Shown one piece after another: positions 12,455 through 23,581 of a DNA stretch of 64,000 nt (positions are counted from its first letter, which is position 1; every line of letters starts with the position of its first letter). Origin of the DNA: Prostheceraeus crozeri (Eukaryota > Platyhelminthes > Polycladida > Euryleptidae); the NCBI GenBank assembly GCA_907163375.1, contig CAJQUW010007115.1:92429-156428 (forward strand). Reading direction: 5' to 3'. The notes beneath the pieces were generated by a model. That model was not told the DNA's origin, did no database searches, and saw nothing but the letters and a program-made list of their open reading frames with translations. Both the position numbers and the translations under genes were made by a program.

Positions 12455-14590
12455 CAGTCGAATCCGCGTAAGTCGGATCCGCATAACTCGGATTTCCGGA
12501 TAACTCGGATAAATTTTTCCCCGAAATCTGCTTCTATTCTATCAATGCTGAAAAATTTGTCTAAGTCGAATTTCCGGCTAAGTCGGACGGACAGGAAGGC
12601 CATTTTGTACGTAACTTTCATGCAACTCGGATAAATAACCGAATTTGCAAGCCTAAGCAGAGAAATATTTCTTCTTCACCTAACCAACCACAGAGAAGAT
12701 ATGAAAGCCATGTGTTCTATAAATAGAATCTGGTTTTCCCAACGATATTTTAACTCCTAACAGGCAAGGGTTATATAAATAGAATCTGGTTTTCCCAGAT
12801 CAGAAAGTTGTGCTCAGTTATATTAGCGTCACATTCATTGTTATTCGATCGTCATGTCTAAACGGAAATTAAAAACATTAGATTTGAAGAAGAAAATTGA
12901 GATTATTGACTTTGTGGAAGCAAATCCTTCATATAAGCGTGTTGAAATTTCTAATAAATTTGATATTCCAACTTCGACGCTTAGAGATTTGTTGAAAAAT
13001 CGTGAACAATTGAGAATTATTTTTAGCCAGTCTTCTCAAAATCTTTCTCGAAAACGTCAACGACAGAATCAATACGAAGAAGTTGATCAATGTTTATTGG
13101 AGTGGTTTACTGAGCGAAGGAGCAGAAATTTATGCATAGATGGTGAAGTCCTGCGCGCAAAAGCAACCGAATTTGCTAAAGCTTTGGATATTGACGTCGA
13201 AATATCTGCGTCTTGGATTAGTCGTTGGAAAGTGAGGCATGACATTTGTCAGAAAAAACAAGCCGGAGAAAGCGCTGATGTCACAGAAGAATCGTTGCAT
13301 GACTGGAAAAATACGCAGCTTCCTGCCTTACTCGATCGATACTCTGCAGACGACATATTTAATGCGGATGAGACCGCCCTTTTTTGGAAACTGATGCCGG
13401 ATCGGTCGTTAGTCTTCAGAAAGGAAGATTCACACGGAGGGAAGAAATCTAAAGATCGGATAACTATTTTAGTTGCAGCGCGTATGACCGGCGAAAAGCT
13501 TCCGATTCTCGTCATTGGTCGTGCTACAAAGCCGAGATGCTTCAAAGGAGTTGTCCATCTTCCACTTCGATATGAAGCAAATTCAAAGGCTTGGATGACA
13601 CGGTCCATTTTTCAGTCTTGGCTTCGTCGTTTAGACCTCAAAATGAAGCAGCAAAATCGAAAAATTGCCATGGTGTTAGACAATTGCAGTGCACATTCTA
13701 TTGATTCGCAACTTACCAACATCGAGCTTATCTATCTACTTCCGCATACAACTTCTAAATCGCAACCTATGGACGCTGGCATCATTTACAGCCTGAAGCG
13801 CCGCTACAGAAAGAGTCTCTTAATCAAGCGTCTGGCAGCATTCGATGCATCTATCGACTTCACAATGTCTCTCCTCGAAGCTTGTCATATGCTTCGAAAG
13901 TCATGGGAAGATCTGCCGTCATCGGTGATCAAAAACTGCTTTATAACTTGTGGTTTCATGGAGGGTAACGCAAATGATGCCCCAGCCGATGAGGAATATC
14001 CAAATATTTTCGAAAGACTTCAGAGATTTTTAACATTCGACACACCCATCAACCTTCATCAATTTGCTACCGTTGATGATGAGGTTGAGACGCGAGCTAC
14101 CCTTACCGATGCTGCTATTTTTGCTCAGCATACCCAACGAGCAGAAAGTGATGATGACATTAAAGGCGACGCAGCACTGGTAATGCCATCGATAGTCCAA
14201 TTATTAGGGGCCCTAAAAACAATGGAAACATGGTCTTTACTCTCGTCTGAGGCATCAGAAAGTGATTATGACTATTTCCAAAGATTGGAGTTGCGTGTTG
14301 TCTCCACATACTCAAAAAAAAACAGACAAGTATCACGGACTTTTTCTCCAAAAAGATGTGAGTGTTTTTATACTTTTTATAAACATCAGTTTAATGACGA
14401 TAAATGATATGTATACGTACAATTGGTACATGTAATTGTATGATGTGTTATTTGTGATATGTAGGCTTAAATACCATACAAATAAAATCATACACTGAGA
14501 ATATTTTGCTGTTTTCATATAACTCGGATTTCCGGATAACTCGGATTTTTTTCTCAGTCCCATGAGATCCGACTTATGCGGATTTGACTG
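12455..14590 (+). mobile_element. Tigger/pogo DNA transposon, essentially full length (2136 bp)
   Basis: The ends are inverted repeats beginning CAGTCGAATCCGC (left) and, read inward from the right, CAGTCAAATCCGC, flanked by TA on each side (12453-12454, 14591-14592), the target site of the Tc1/mariner-pogo superfamily. The subterminal repeat 'TAACTCGGATTTCCGGATAA' occurs at both ends. A single 517-codon transposase lies inside. The copy sits in the first intron of the DHX9-like gene, in opposite orientation. Confidence 0.95.
12854..14407 (+). CDS. Tigger/pogo transposase
   Basis: The 517-residue protein has the full pogo architecture: an N-terminal Psq-type helix-turn-helix (about 5-55, 'LDLKKKIEIIDFVEANPSYK'), a CENP-B-type HTH (about 75-140, 'WISRWKVRHDI') and a DDE_1 catalytic core. 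The three catalytic aspartates are visible in 'FNADETALFW', 'MVLDNCSAHS' and 'SQPMDAGII', with about 30 residues between the last two, as usual for Tigger. The enzyme binds the element ends and catalyses cut-and-paste at TA. The frame is uninterrupted through the catalytic core. The extreme C-terminus is probably frameshifted at an A9 run (14314-14322): the alternative frame contains QTSITDFF, a PCNA-interaction (PIP) motif typical of this family. Confidence 0.93.
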   Translation: MSKRKLKTLDLKKKIEIIDFVEANPSYKRVEISNKFDIPTSTLRDLLKNREQLRIIFSQSSQNLSRKRQRQNQYEEVDQCLLEWFTERRSRNLCIDGEVLRAKATEFAKALDIDVEISASWISRWKVRHDICQKKQAGESADVTEESLHDWKNTQLPALLDRYSADDIFNADETALFWKLMPDRSLVFRKEDSHGGKKSKDRITILVAARMTGEKLPILVIGRATKPRCFKGVVHLPLRYEANSKAWMTRSIFQSWLRRLDLKMKQQNRKIAMVLDNCSAHSIDSQLTNIELIYLLPHTTSKSQPMDAGIIYSLKRRYRKSLLIKRLAAFDASIDFTMSLLEACHMLRKSWEDLPSSVIKNCFITCGFMEGNANDAPADEEYPNIFERLQRFLTFDTPINLHQFATVDDEVETRATLTDAAIFAQHTQRAESDDDIKGDAALVMPSIVQLLGALKTMETWSLLSSEASESDYDYFQRLELRVVSTYSKKNRQVSRTFSPKRCECFYTFYKHQFNDDK

Positions 14591-14907
14591 TACTCGTATT
14601 ATTACATTATTATTATTTTCAGTTGGAGCAGACGATGGTGTGTTGAACATTGATACTAAACTGTTATCTAGGCTCAAAATGCAAGAGGCAGGAACTACTC
14701 CAAACACTTAAATTTCTGGGTTTTACCTCGTATGTCTTTACATGAAATCATATACATTTCAAATCGTTATTTTAGTTTGAGGTGGTGAATTCCCGATTTT
14801 GACATGGGTTCATAGGGGTTTTCCTGGTTTCTTGTTCTTTCGATCAGCGGTTTTCCGCGTCACCATGCGCCTAGTCCGGTAACATTCCAACTTTTGTTCA
14901 TACTTAC

Positions 14908-15027
14908 TTCGCACATGAAACGTTGACGTTGCTTATTCCCAACTGCTCGGATCTGATAGTCAGGCGACACCTTTTTATTACTTCCAAGCCATGAATGAAG
15001 AAATTGCTTTATTTCTCCACCCGACAT
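14908..15027 (-). CDS. DHX9: DHX9/maleless-like RNA helicase, first coding exon (start of dsRBD1)
   Basis: The exon starts with ATG at 15027-15025 and runs 40 codons to a GTAAGT donor (14902-14907). The peptide begins MSGGEIKQFLHSWLG and continues 'SPDYQIRAVGNKQRQRFMCE'. This matches the start of RNA helicase A, where dsRBD1 begins within the first few residues (V/I-K-x-F-L-x-x-W-x-G...P-x-Y...R-Q-R/K-F-x-C-E). It is phase 0 and joins in frame to the exon at 2866-3006. The promoter and 5' UTR should lie just above 15027, but no TATA box or initiator is convincing. Confidence 0.9.
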
Positions 15028-17208
15028 AGTAAGGATAGCTGAAAAAAGGATTGAAATTCCAACTTAGAATGACATTTATAGAAGGTTATAGAAGGCTGCT
15101 GCATGAGGCACTATTTCACGATGTACACAATGAATTATAAGACTGAAAATAAAAACAAGAACGCTTCAATGAAACCAATGTAAATTTACAAGTTAAATAC
15201 ATCTGTGAATTCATGCCAAAAATGTATTCAATTTCCATCAAGCAACAAATGACTTCAAGCGGTTGTCACTCATATTAGCAATGTAATGTTTGCGTAGCTT
15301 GCGTATATGGAGGTACTTGAACATTGAGAAGCTTCAAAAATGTCTGTGCATGAAACATTGTGATATTAACCCTGAACTAGAGCGGTGGTGTGAAAAATTT
15401 CCAAAGTTGCATTCAACAGTTACTTTTCCTATCAATGGAGGAAGGTCACTTCGCATTTTCTTAAATGCTCAACCATTCTTACAAGGGCATTCTAACTCTT
15501 GAGTGAGTGAGTGAGCGAACGAGGTTTTCAGCCGTTTCATGGTGAACGAGTTACCCTGAGCAAACGGCATATTCCGGCTGCTACCTCTGAACTGAACTAA
15601 GAATTTGCCGTTCATAAACTGAAGAACGAACATAACTGGTCTTTTGTAATTCTTCCAATTCCTGCCCATACATTAACATCGAACCATTGACATTGCTCCT
15701 CCCAGTATCTACAATCATACGTATTTTGTAGAGGACTTGGCAAATCCTGTGTAAGCCATGCATAAGAGGTAGTATTGTATACCTTCAAATCAAGTGGCCT
15801 AATTTGATATCTGAATAAATGAGTCCGTCAACTTCCTGTGTAATTTTTAATTCCAAACTGAAGATACGAAAATACCTACGTTAAGAAAAGCTAAAAGGAA
15901 GCATTCCTGCAGGTATTGAAAAATCTCGTAGCTGTTTTCGTCTCAGATGTTGAAAGCATGACCGATAGTAACAAATTCTTAGAATATATTCAGGTTGGGA
16001 TCCCCTTTTACTTGTCGAACGAAAAATAAGATAAGTACCTCTTTGTAAAGCTTAGTCCAAGTAAATTTAAGGAAAACGTTCAATATTCCGTCAGCAGTTT
16101 GCCTCATTTATTCAGTACCCAACTGATAAGGTTCATCATCGGATGACGTTACATGTGCCATTGCATTTTCTTGTGTAGGCCTAGTTAAAGTCTTTGATAT
16201 TTCATAAAAATGACAGGTGCTTGTAAGAATTTCACTCTGGTTCTTTCTTAATACGTAGGAATTTTGGAGCATCAAAGGGATTAAGTGCTTCCTCAAGAGC
16301 TTTGTGTAATTCGGACGAAGTGACATGTCCAAGAAGCTGTAATGTTCAGCTCCTTGTGATGATGATTTTAGCCCCCATCCGGTGTCTTACATGTACATCC
16401 ATCTGACCTAGATGTGACACTTTATTCAATGATTCTTCAAATAAACACACAAATAATGGTAACTTAGAGAGATGGTCGAGTCAAAGTCATTTCAGGCACG
16501 GGGCAATGCCAAACGTGATAGCGTAGCCAATTTTGTCTTTGCGTGGCTACAAAGACTATGAGGGATTCATCAAGAAGAATCACTTTCATCATCAAAATCA
16601 ATGAAATCAATAAAGAAGCCGACGAATTGCAGTTAACCTCCGTAGACTAGAGTAACCAATAGAGTTCTGCTTTTCGCTACATCATCCCTTTCCATTGCAC
16701 ATCATATCTACATGTAGCCGAATTCCATTTTCCCTGACTTTTCCAGAGCAAACTTTTCCTCTGACTTTCCCAGGTTTTTCCAGACGTTATACACCCTGAA
16801 GCAAAAATAAATTGAGCACAAATCTCCTGGGGTCAAGCAGTGATCGAACGAGGTAATTAAGGAGCTTTCTTTCGCCTTCAGCATGAAATGAAGATACGGC
16901 CTAATGTACATGTCTTGGCATTCTGAGTTGATTCTAGAATTCTGAGTTGATTCTAGAGTCTTTCATAGTTTTATGTGCAAACTCATCAATACAATTTCTC
17001 AATAAACAAATTATTAATAATAGGCATGAGCTTTGAGGACTTTTAGGCGAATATATATTTACAAGCACGTCACTGACAACCATTCAGCCGAAATCGGTCT
17101 CACGTCGATTTTCACTCATCATATAGGCGTGCATGGGATTTGAGCATGACTGATTGCTTGTAGGGGGAAAATATTGTATCCAAAGACAGCTGTTTTATTC
17201 AGGTCGTT
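15028..17208. other. No recognisable gene (upstream of DHX9-like start)
   Basis: Probable 5' flank of the DHX9-like gene. Short open frames here show no domain pattern. No transposon ends recognised. Confidence 0.4.
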
Positions 17209-17407
17209 CTACACCTTTTCCATTTTTATTTCAGATATTTCCAAATCGATTTCCAAATGAATTTCAGATATCTATCAGAAACTCAACTTGAAGATATCTG
17301 AAATTCAATTGGAGAAATCTGAAATCCATCTGGAAATGTCTGAAATTCATTAAAAAATATCTGAAATCGATTTGGAAATATCTTATATAGAAATGGAGAA
17401 GGTGTAG
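17209..17407. mobile_element. Palindromic MITE-like element (199 bp)
   Basis: The ends CTACACCTTTTCCATTTTTA and, read inward from the right, CTACACCTTCTCCATTTCTA are inverted repeats continuing about 45 bp. The interior is made of degenerate copies of 'ATATCTGAAATTCA' in both orientations, so the whole unit can fold. No coding capacity. Confidence 0.65.
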
Positions 17408-18216
17408 ATGTAATATCTGTCACTGAAAGCCATCACCATTCCTTTGAATTATGCATGCAATTGAAAACTTACTCTGACTGGCGAAAACAAATGAAGCCGT
17501 TTTTCATTTCATCAGAGGCGTTTGGCCGACTCCAAGAAGCGGAACTTGCTTATGTAACTTGAAAATATTTCCATTAGTCATCACCGTGCTCTCATAAATC
17601 AAGTCTTCATTGAAGTGTGGACAAGTACATTTAACCCGTTAATGGCGATTAGTAACAATTGTTGCCACTCCCATTTTTTGTGTTTTTGTCATAAAAAAAT
17701 ATCATGATAAGGCTTCACTACTGACATAGCATTCTTCCGTGTATGATAGATACTTTTGTAATGTATACTGATCATTGGATATTTTCTTACGATTATATAG
17801 GCCTAAAATCATGTACCTTGGTAGTCGCGAAAGTACATCTGTAATCCTTTGTTGCATCAAGTCAAAATATTTTCATTTTACTTTGAAAGCTTATCTATAA
17901 ATTCTTTCATGAGCTGTAGATGTCATAGGACGAACGTAAAGGCTATTGGACAGAATCATGTTCTACCAGAAGCAGTTTATCTCCGGTGGCAACAAATGTT
18001 GCCATTCGCCGGTAACACTTACAATAAATTATAGGCTACCCTGCTATGCTTAATCCCGAACTCAATAAGCAATAATTTCATTGCCAATGCATGTCCTAAT
18101 TTCTATGTTTGTATGATTTTGAAATACAAATCATTCCCTTTGACAAGCTCACGAAGAGCAGAAACCGGTCAGGGAATAGGAGACTTCGAGTTTTCCTTTT
18201 GAATTTGGTATTTTAT

Positions 18217-18236
18217 ATATATATATATATATATAT
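18217..18236. repeat. (TA)n microsatellite
   Basis: A pure TA run directly abutting the left arm of the foldback repeat at 18237. Confidence 0.9.
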
Positions 18237-18774
18237 AAAAGAAAGAACAAATGCTTTGACCGGACATGTTTCAATCTTCTTTCAAGATCATCTTCAGCGG
18301 AAAAGTTACAATTACAGACAAATCTTTCTTAAATACGTAGTCACATTGAAAACTGTTCATTTTGGAAGGCACGTAATAGCATAGAAATCTTAAGTCAGAC
18401 AGATAAAATAAAATAATTATTGGTAAATGCAAGCAACCATTTATCCTGGAGTCGATATTCATAAAAAGTAATGAAAATCTCGCTAATGAAAGGAACGGAT
18501 CATACACTCTTTAAATCTGTAACTTACTTTACGAATTGTACACACTATCTTCTAAATTATTTGAGTAGGTTGTGACTTCGTGTTTTTATTTTTATTTTAT
18601 TTTATCTGTCTGACTTAAGATTTCTATGCTATTACGTGCCTTCCAGAATGAACAGTTTTCAATGTGACTACGCATTTAAGAAAGATTTGTCTGTAATAAT
18701 TGTAACTTTTCCGCTGAAGATGATCTTGCAAGAAGATTGAAACATGTCCGGTCAAAGCATTTGTTCTTTCTTTT
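18237..18774. repeat. Large inverted repeat, about 180-bp arms
   Basis: The segment 18237-18415 (from AAAGAAAGAACAAATGCTTT) is repeated in reverse complement at 18592-18774 with only scattered mismatches, around a spacer of about 175 bp. The arms contain 'GACCGGACATGTTTCAATCT' and 'GATCATCTTCAGCGG', words typical of Penelope-like element termini. It is probably a pair of inverted PLE end segments. Confidence 0.8.
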
Positions 18775-18819
18775 AAATATGAGAAGCCTAGGCACACTTT
18801 GCGTGAATATAATATATAT

Positions 18820-19047
18820 AAGTAAAATAAAAATCAGCCAGATTCTCAAATAAACATAGCTTCCTTACTTAATCCTTCCTTCCTATTTATCAATAAATTT
18901 CTTCCTACCTTGAATGCCTAATGTACTATATATAGATATGCATGTATCTTCTTATCACTTTTATTTAATGCCTTGATAAGCAGTCAAACTGTGAAATCGA
19001 TCGGCATAAGGCATTATTTGAGAATCTGGCTGATTTTTATTTTACTT
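18820..19047. repeat. 34-bp perfect inverted repeat pair
   Basis: 18820-18853 and 19014-19047 are perfect reverse complements (AAGTAAAATAAAAATCAGCC...). The 228-bp unit is non-coding and could be a MITE or part of the adjoining retroelement debris. Confidence 0.75.
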
Positions 19048-19102
19048 ATTTGTCGCCGTTTGCGTTTCCTGGTTTTTCTCTCTTTCTTTTTCTTTCTTTC
19101 TA

Positions 19103-19103
19103 T

Positions 19104-19142
<39 letters not shown>
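19103..19142. repeat. (TA)n(GT)n compound microsatellite
   Basis: An alternating TA run changes to GT. Open frames across it (poly Ile-Tyr) are artefacts. Confidence 0.9.
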
Positions 19143-19143
<1 letters not shown>

Positions 19144-19516
19144 AATGTGGGCAGCAAATCGTTATTCTTGCATGTTTCATTAAATATAATATCGCAATCA
19201 GTCTTGTTAATTTTCAAATAATGATTTTCCATAGTTCTAAAAAGTTTCTTTTCTTCATTTGCTAAAAACTTCAACATACATTTTGAAAGCCATTTAATTG
19301 GAATCATACCGGTACTTCGGACTGTCACGGAGTCCATCTTCAGGGTAATTGAATTTGCTGAATGTACATTGATCATACTAAGGAAAAAGCTAGGAAATAT
19401 AAACCATGTATGTACAAAATTGTGAGAAGGATATCAAAAATGGAATAGAAATGGTCAACATTGGAAGAACATAGAAATGATTAGTCTAATTCATGCATAA
19501 AAATGGAAATATTTTG

Positions 19517-20259
19517 CTACATTACTAATAAGCGATGGGTCAAACGCTGGTCTTGTTTATTGAGAAGAGGTTGGTTCTCTTTAATGAGTAGAGCCTCGGC
19601 GATTTCCAGATCTTTCTGCACTGGGTAATTTGCGATCACTTTTGAGTTGGATTCTATTAGTTTGTAACCAGGTTTTATATTTTGGTGTGTTGTTAGGTGT
19701 GTTTTTATTGAACCGTTTGACATATGTTGCTGGCATCTATGTGTGAGTGTGTTTGTCGTATAACCAATGTAGCGTCAGAAGGGCAATGAAATTGGTACAC
19801 AACATGGTGCACAGTTGATTTGAAAGGATTGATGTTTTGGAGTACGTGTTGTAGGCGCGTCATTTTATAATACACTCGCAATTTGATTCTATTTGATTCG
19901 CGAGTAGGGGCAACATTTGTTACTATGATTCTTTGAAGGCGCTTTTCTTCAACAACTGAGCTTGATGTCCATTGGCTTTTAAAATAAAATATGATCTCAC
20001 TCTCATCAATGGGTGCATTGACATTCTGCTTTCGTTTGAGGAAAGCTTTGATCACTTCTTCTATCAAACGCTGTGGGTATCCGTTGTTCACAAGTATTTC
20101 AGTAATTCTCAATATTTCTTGATGAAATAAAGCCCAACTCGAGCAGTGGCTGTAAGCTCTATGCAAATAAGATGAAACTACAGACCGCTTGTATGTCTCT
20201 GGACCACGGAACATTTTGCGACATCTTCTTCTTCTCTGTACAACTTCGTCTCTATTCAT
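19517..20259 (-). pseudogene. Penelope-like retroelement, RT C-terminus plus GIY-YIG nuclease, decayed
   Basis: On the minus strand, 19705-20259 encodes the region after the reverse transcriptase fingers and palm ('AYSHCSSWALFHQEILRI', 'NNGYPQRLIEEVIKAFL', 'EEKRLQRIIVTNVAPT', 'VVYQFHCPSDATLV'). A second frame (19517-19723) continues with 'SNGSIKTHLTTH' and 'EIAEALLIKENQPLLNKQDQ', the C-terminal part of the GIY-YIG nuclease. PLE nucleases nick DNA to prime reverse transcription. The YIG strand is eroded (the Y-I-G triplet is not intact), the frame shifts near 19710-19723 and the RT core is missing. Confidence 0.8.
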
Positions 20260-21465
20260 TTGGAAAAATGATTTATGCCAACAAATTGATGGTGTTTCGA
20301 TGGGAAGTCCTTTAGGACCTGCATAAAACTATAAAATGAAATTAAATCACACGTAGAAAATAATAATAATAAAAACCAACAAATGTTCAGATAGAGCCCG
20401 ACCGGTTTCTTCCTGGGTTGCCTTCTGGTTTGAAATATTTCGCAACAGTTGGTTGCGTTATTTAGACGACTGTTTTTTTATCTGGAAAAATTCGTTTGGG
20501 GATGTTGACAATTTTTGTTTCCATTTTGAATGAATTGGATAATAACTTGCGATTTACAATAGAAGAAGGCAATGAGAAAATTAGTTTTTTAGACGTCTTG
20601 ATATGCAAGGAAGGTGACAAAATAGAAAGGGATATTTTCTACAAAAATACAGACAGTCATAATCATGTTCCTTTCCATTCAGGGCACCCAAAGCATTTGA
20701 TCAGAAATATTCCTTATGTACTTGCCAGGCGCATTAATACCATTGTCTCAAAAAATGATATGAAAGAAATTCGTTTTGCAGAGATGAAAAACATTGATAA
20801 AACTAGGTTACCCGGTTCATCTAATAGATGATTCAATCAGAAAATCAAAAACTGAACAAAACATTGGAAAACTAGCAAGTGACACTAACCAACCAATCTC
20901 ATATGTTCAGACATGTAACCCAAACAATCCAAAAGTTTTTCAACACATCGAAACCCCAGTATTTGCAACACTACAATTAACGGAGAAATTTAGGAATTCG
21001 AAATTAAGAGTCTCATACCGACAACCACCTTCCCTTCTTCAATTACTGCGGAAAAATAGACGATTTATCATATATGGGGCTTCAAAATGTAATGACAAGA
21101 GGTGTTACAGTTGTCAGCATTTAATAACCGGGAGAGAACTAAACTATAAAATTGACAACGTTGACAAAACTTTTATTCTGAAATCAAATTTCAATTGCTC
21201 CTCCAAAAATATTGTATATGCTTTGCGATGTCGAGGATGCGAACAACTATATGTGGGTCAAACCGGTGACGCTTTGCGTTCGAGGATCCGAGTTCATCGA
21301 GAACAAATAAATTTATCCCGATACAGAATGCTCTATGTCAGCAAGCATATCTATGAGTGTGCGAAGAACTTCAATCCTTCTTTTAATGTTATTCCCTTCT
21401 TCAATTACCAGCTGAGTGCGATAGATTGTATCGAGAAAATAAAGAACAGATGTGTATTAAACTAA
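20258..21465 (+). pseudogene. Penelope-like retroelement, RT core to GIY-YIG nuclease, fragmented
   Basis: A plus-strand PLE copy in at least four frames. The RT motif 'QQIDGVSMGSPLGPA' lies around 20280-20323, and the catalytic 'RYLDDCFFIW' follows around 20455-20485. Then comes 'EKISFLDVLICKEGDKIE...' with 'HPKHLIRNIPYVLARRI' at 20496-20831. A long frame (20794-21465) carries a Cys finger ('CNDKRCYSCQHL') and a GIY-YIG nuclease with 'NIVYALRCRGC' and 'YVGQTG', followed by R...H and the catalytic E region ('SAIDCIEKIKNR'). The RT is interrupted at 20324-20440 by an inverted copy of the element's own 3' flank. Closest in pattern to Neptune/Nematis-type PLEs with a zinc finger before GIY-YIG. 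Confidence 0.85.
20339..20408. repeat. Inverted copy of PLE 3' flank (partner at about 21681-21743)
   Basis: The block from ATTAAATCACACGTAGAAA to AGCCCGACCGG is the reverse complement of 21681-21743 (AGGTCGGGCTCTATCTGAAC...). It lies inside the RT frame, showing that a terminal segment was inserted in reverse, as is usual for the complex inverted terminal repeats of Penelope-like elements. Confidence 0.8.
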
Positions 21466-21645
21466 TAAGACCGTCATTGAATAGGGATATAGGCACATCG
21501 ACTTGATAAGATATCTCATTTTTCTATCACAGTGATGACAGTGTGCAGACATGGATATTTTTCTTTTCATTATCATGTTTATTATTGAGTTATGTAGTTC
21601 TATGATTACTGAACTACGATGTATTTTGATTTTGAATACATTCAT

Positions 21646-21760
21646 TTAGCCCTTGATAAGCCTGCAAGCCAGGCAGAAACAGGTCGGGCTCTATCTGAAC
21701 ATTTGTTGGTTTTTCCTTTTACTTTCTACGTGTGATTTAATTTAATAAATCAAAACGAAT
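21646..21760 (+). repeat. PLE 3' terminal segment with hammerhead-like core
   Basis: The sequence 'TTGATAAG', a stem-loop CCTG-caagc-CAGG and 'GAAAC' resembles the conserved CUGANGA-stem II-GAAAC core that Penelope-like elements carry as hammerhead ribozymes. A similar block occurs at about 18136-18178 and, inverted, at 20405-20440. The core differs from consensus, so activity is doubtful. Confidence 0.35.
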
Positions 21761-21925
21761 TGATTTCTGATGCACTTCAGGTGAACAAAAGACTGTTTGA
21801 CATTTAATCACTTAAATACAAAATCGAGACATATCGGATGATGATCACTTTTCATACAATTCAACATTTATGGCGTCACGTTGTCTGGTCTCTTGCGTCA
21901 AGTCAAACAATAAAAGCAGTGAAAT

Positions 21926-21929
<4 letters not shown>

Positions 21930-21978
<49 letters not shown>
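21930..21978. repeat. (TA)n microsatellite
   Basis: An uninterrupted TA run of about 49 bp. A shorter run occurs at about 22070-22082. Confidence 0.95.
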
Positions 21979-21981
<3 letters not shown>

Positions 21982-22099
21982 GTAAATTTGGGATGCAAAT
22001 TATTCATTATACAAGTTTCATGAAAGTTTTTTTATATAAGTTTTTCTTTAATTTTTTTATACTAACCTTATATATATATATATTTATGCGGAATTGAAT

Positions 22100-23575
22100 G
22101 TTACTGAACTGAAAACGGTAAGCCAAGGTAATGGAGCACTGTTCATATTAAGAAAGTAATGCGATGACTGTCAACTGCTGCTGTCAATACATCCGTGTGA
22201 ATGTGCTAAATGAATTGATAGTTTATGCAATTGATTTATTTCAGCAAGCTTTATCAAATTCGACATGCATTCTCTTGCATCAAAATCTGAGTCGGGTTAG
22301 ATGCACACAAGATCATCCTTGAGGCTTACATTTAGACCCATAGGATACAAGCCTACAACTCAACTACCGGAATGGTAAAAATTCTTCGAACTAAGCTATT
22401 GGAATTCGCTCAATAGTATTTTTTTTCGATAACCACGTTGAGCACATCGAGATCAAAAGAAAGTATGATGCTATGTGTGACTGAGCTTACTTTTGTAGTA
22501 CAGCGCAAAATAAGTGTTTCATGTCGATATTTTCATAGGAAACTTAAGTTTTCGCAAGTGTCCAAAGTCACCACACCCCGAGCTGACTTTGGACAGATTT
22601 ATTTAAATACCGTAGCCAATGTTAAATAGACGTGCATACCAGTGTACCTCAAAATTTCAAAAATCGTGCAATCCTTCTGGGAAAATCGTACAATTCAAAA
22701 TTGTCTATAATTTCAATAAATTGTATATTCCCTGCTAAATTCCCTACTCCTTATGCATTCTTGTACTAAAGCAAACATAATCCAAAAAGTGTATAATGGA
22801 ATCAAAACAAAACATAACAATAGGAAAATATAACAAGAAGCGGGGTGTCTGATAACAGATATAATTTTCTAAAACCAAATAGGTGATAAACTAGCTACAT
22901 AAAACGAAATATATCAAAAACAAAAATGGTCAAATTGCGATGCCACTGCGTTCCTGCACTTCCATCGTATAACACCATTTCAGGTGCTTAATTTCTTTAT
23001 CGCTGTATTTTTCCCCGGATTGAGGGGTTCAGGTTGCTCCTTCAGGACCAGCAATGAATCAAGCGTGCAGGCGGATATTAAGTCCAGTTGTGTAGTCTTG
23101 TTTTTCTTCACTTGGCCTGGACTGGCTTTCTGGGTTTTAATGTGGATAGGCCTATGTTGCCTATGTCGGACGGACACAACTGATGATTTCTGAGAACCAA
23201 CCGTATTGTTGAAATGCGTTTGTGTGATGATGTAAACTCGGTATGTGACATTTACCTCTTGGAGGTTTTCGAACATTTTGTATTCGAGCGCTTGTTGACC
23301 TTGGCAGTTGATTGTACAGAACCTTCTAAGTATGACTGTAATATGTCCGTAATGCCTTATGGGACCATTTTTGTGTAGTTTTACTTTTGTATCGTGATAT
23401 CGATTGTTTTTTGTTTATAAGCGTTATGGATGGATTAAATTTGAGCAGAACAATATCAAACGCGACAATCGAATACCGATTGTCTGTCTACAATAAATGT
23501 AGTTTTGTATAATTCCGTTCTGAGATTCGTTGAGATTCTGAGATTGAAAAATTTCTAACCACAATCGAGCACATT
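22100..23575. other. No recognisable gene
   Basis: AT-rich sequence. An open frame on the minus strand at 22980-23276 has no identifiable domain and is overlapped by an open frame on the other strand. Confidence 0.4.
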
Positions 23576-23581
23576 ACCGTA

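Larger units (their letters stand above)
3007..14907 (-). other. First intron of the DHX9-like gene
   Basis: This interval lies between two in-phase coding exons with consensus splice sites (GTAAGT donor next to 14908; TTCTTCAG acceptor next to 3006). It contains a PLE remnant, a tandem duplication, a MITE, a non-autonomous hAT element, a LINE fragment and a Tigger transposon, all listed separately. The remainder (3007-4640, 4880-6300, 6630-8360, 8980-9620, 10480-11550) is AT-rich and shows nothing recognisable. Confidence 0.8.

Noticed and set aside
21838..22097. Poly Ile-Tyr open frames
   Set aside because: They are translations of the (TA)n microsatellite.
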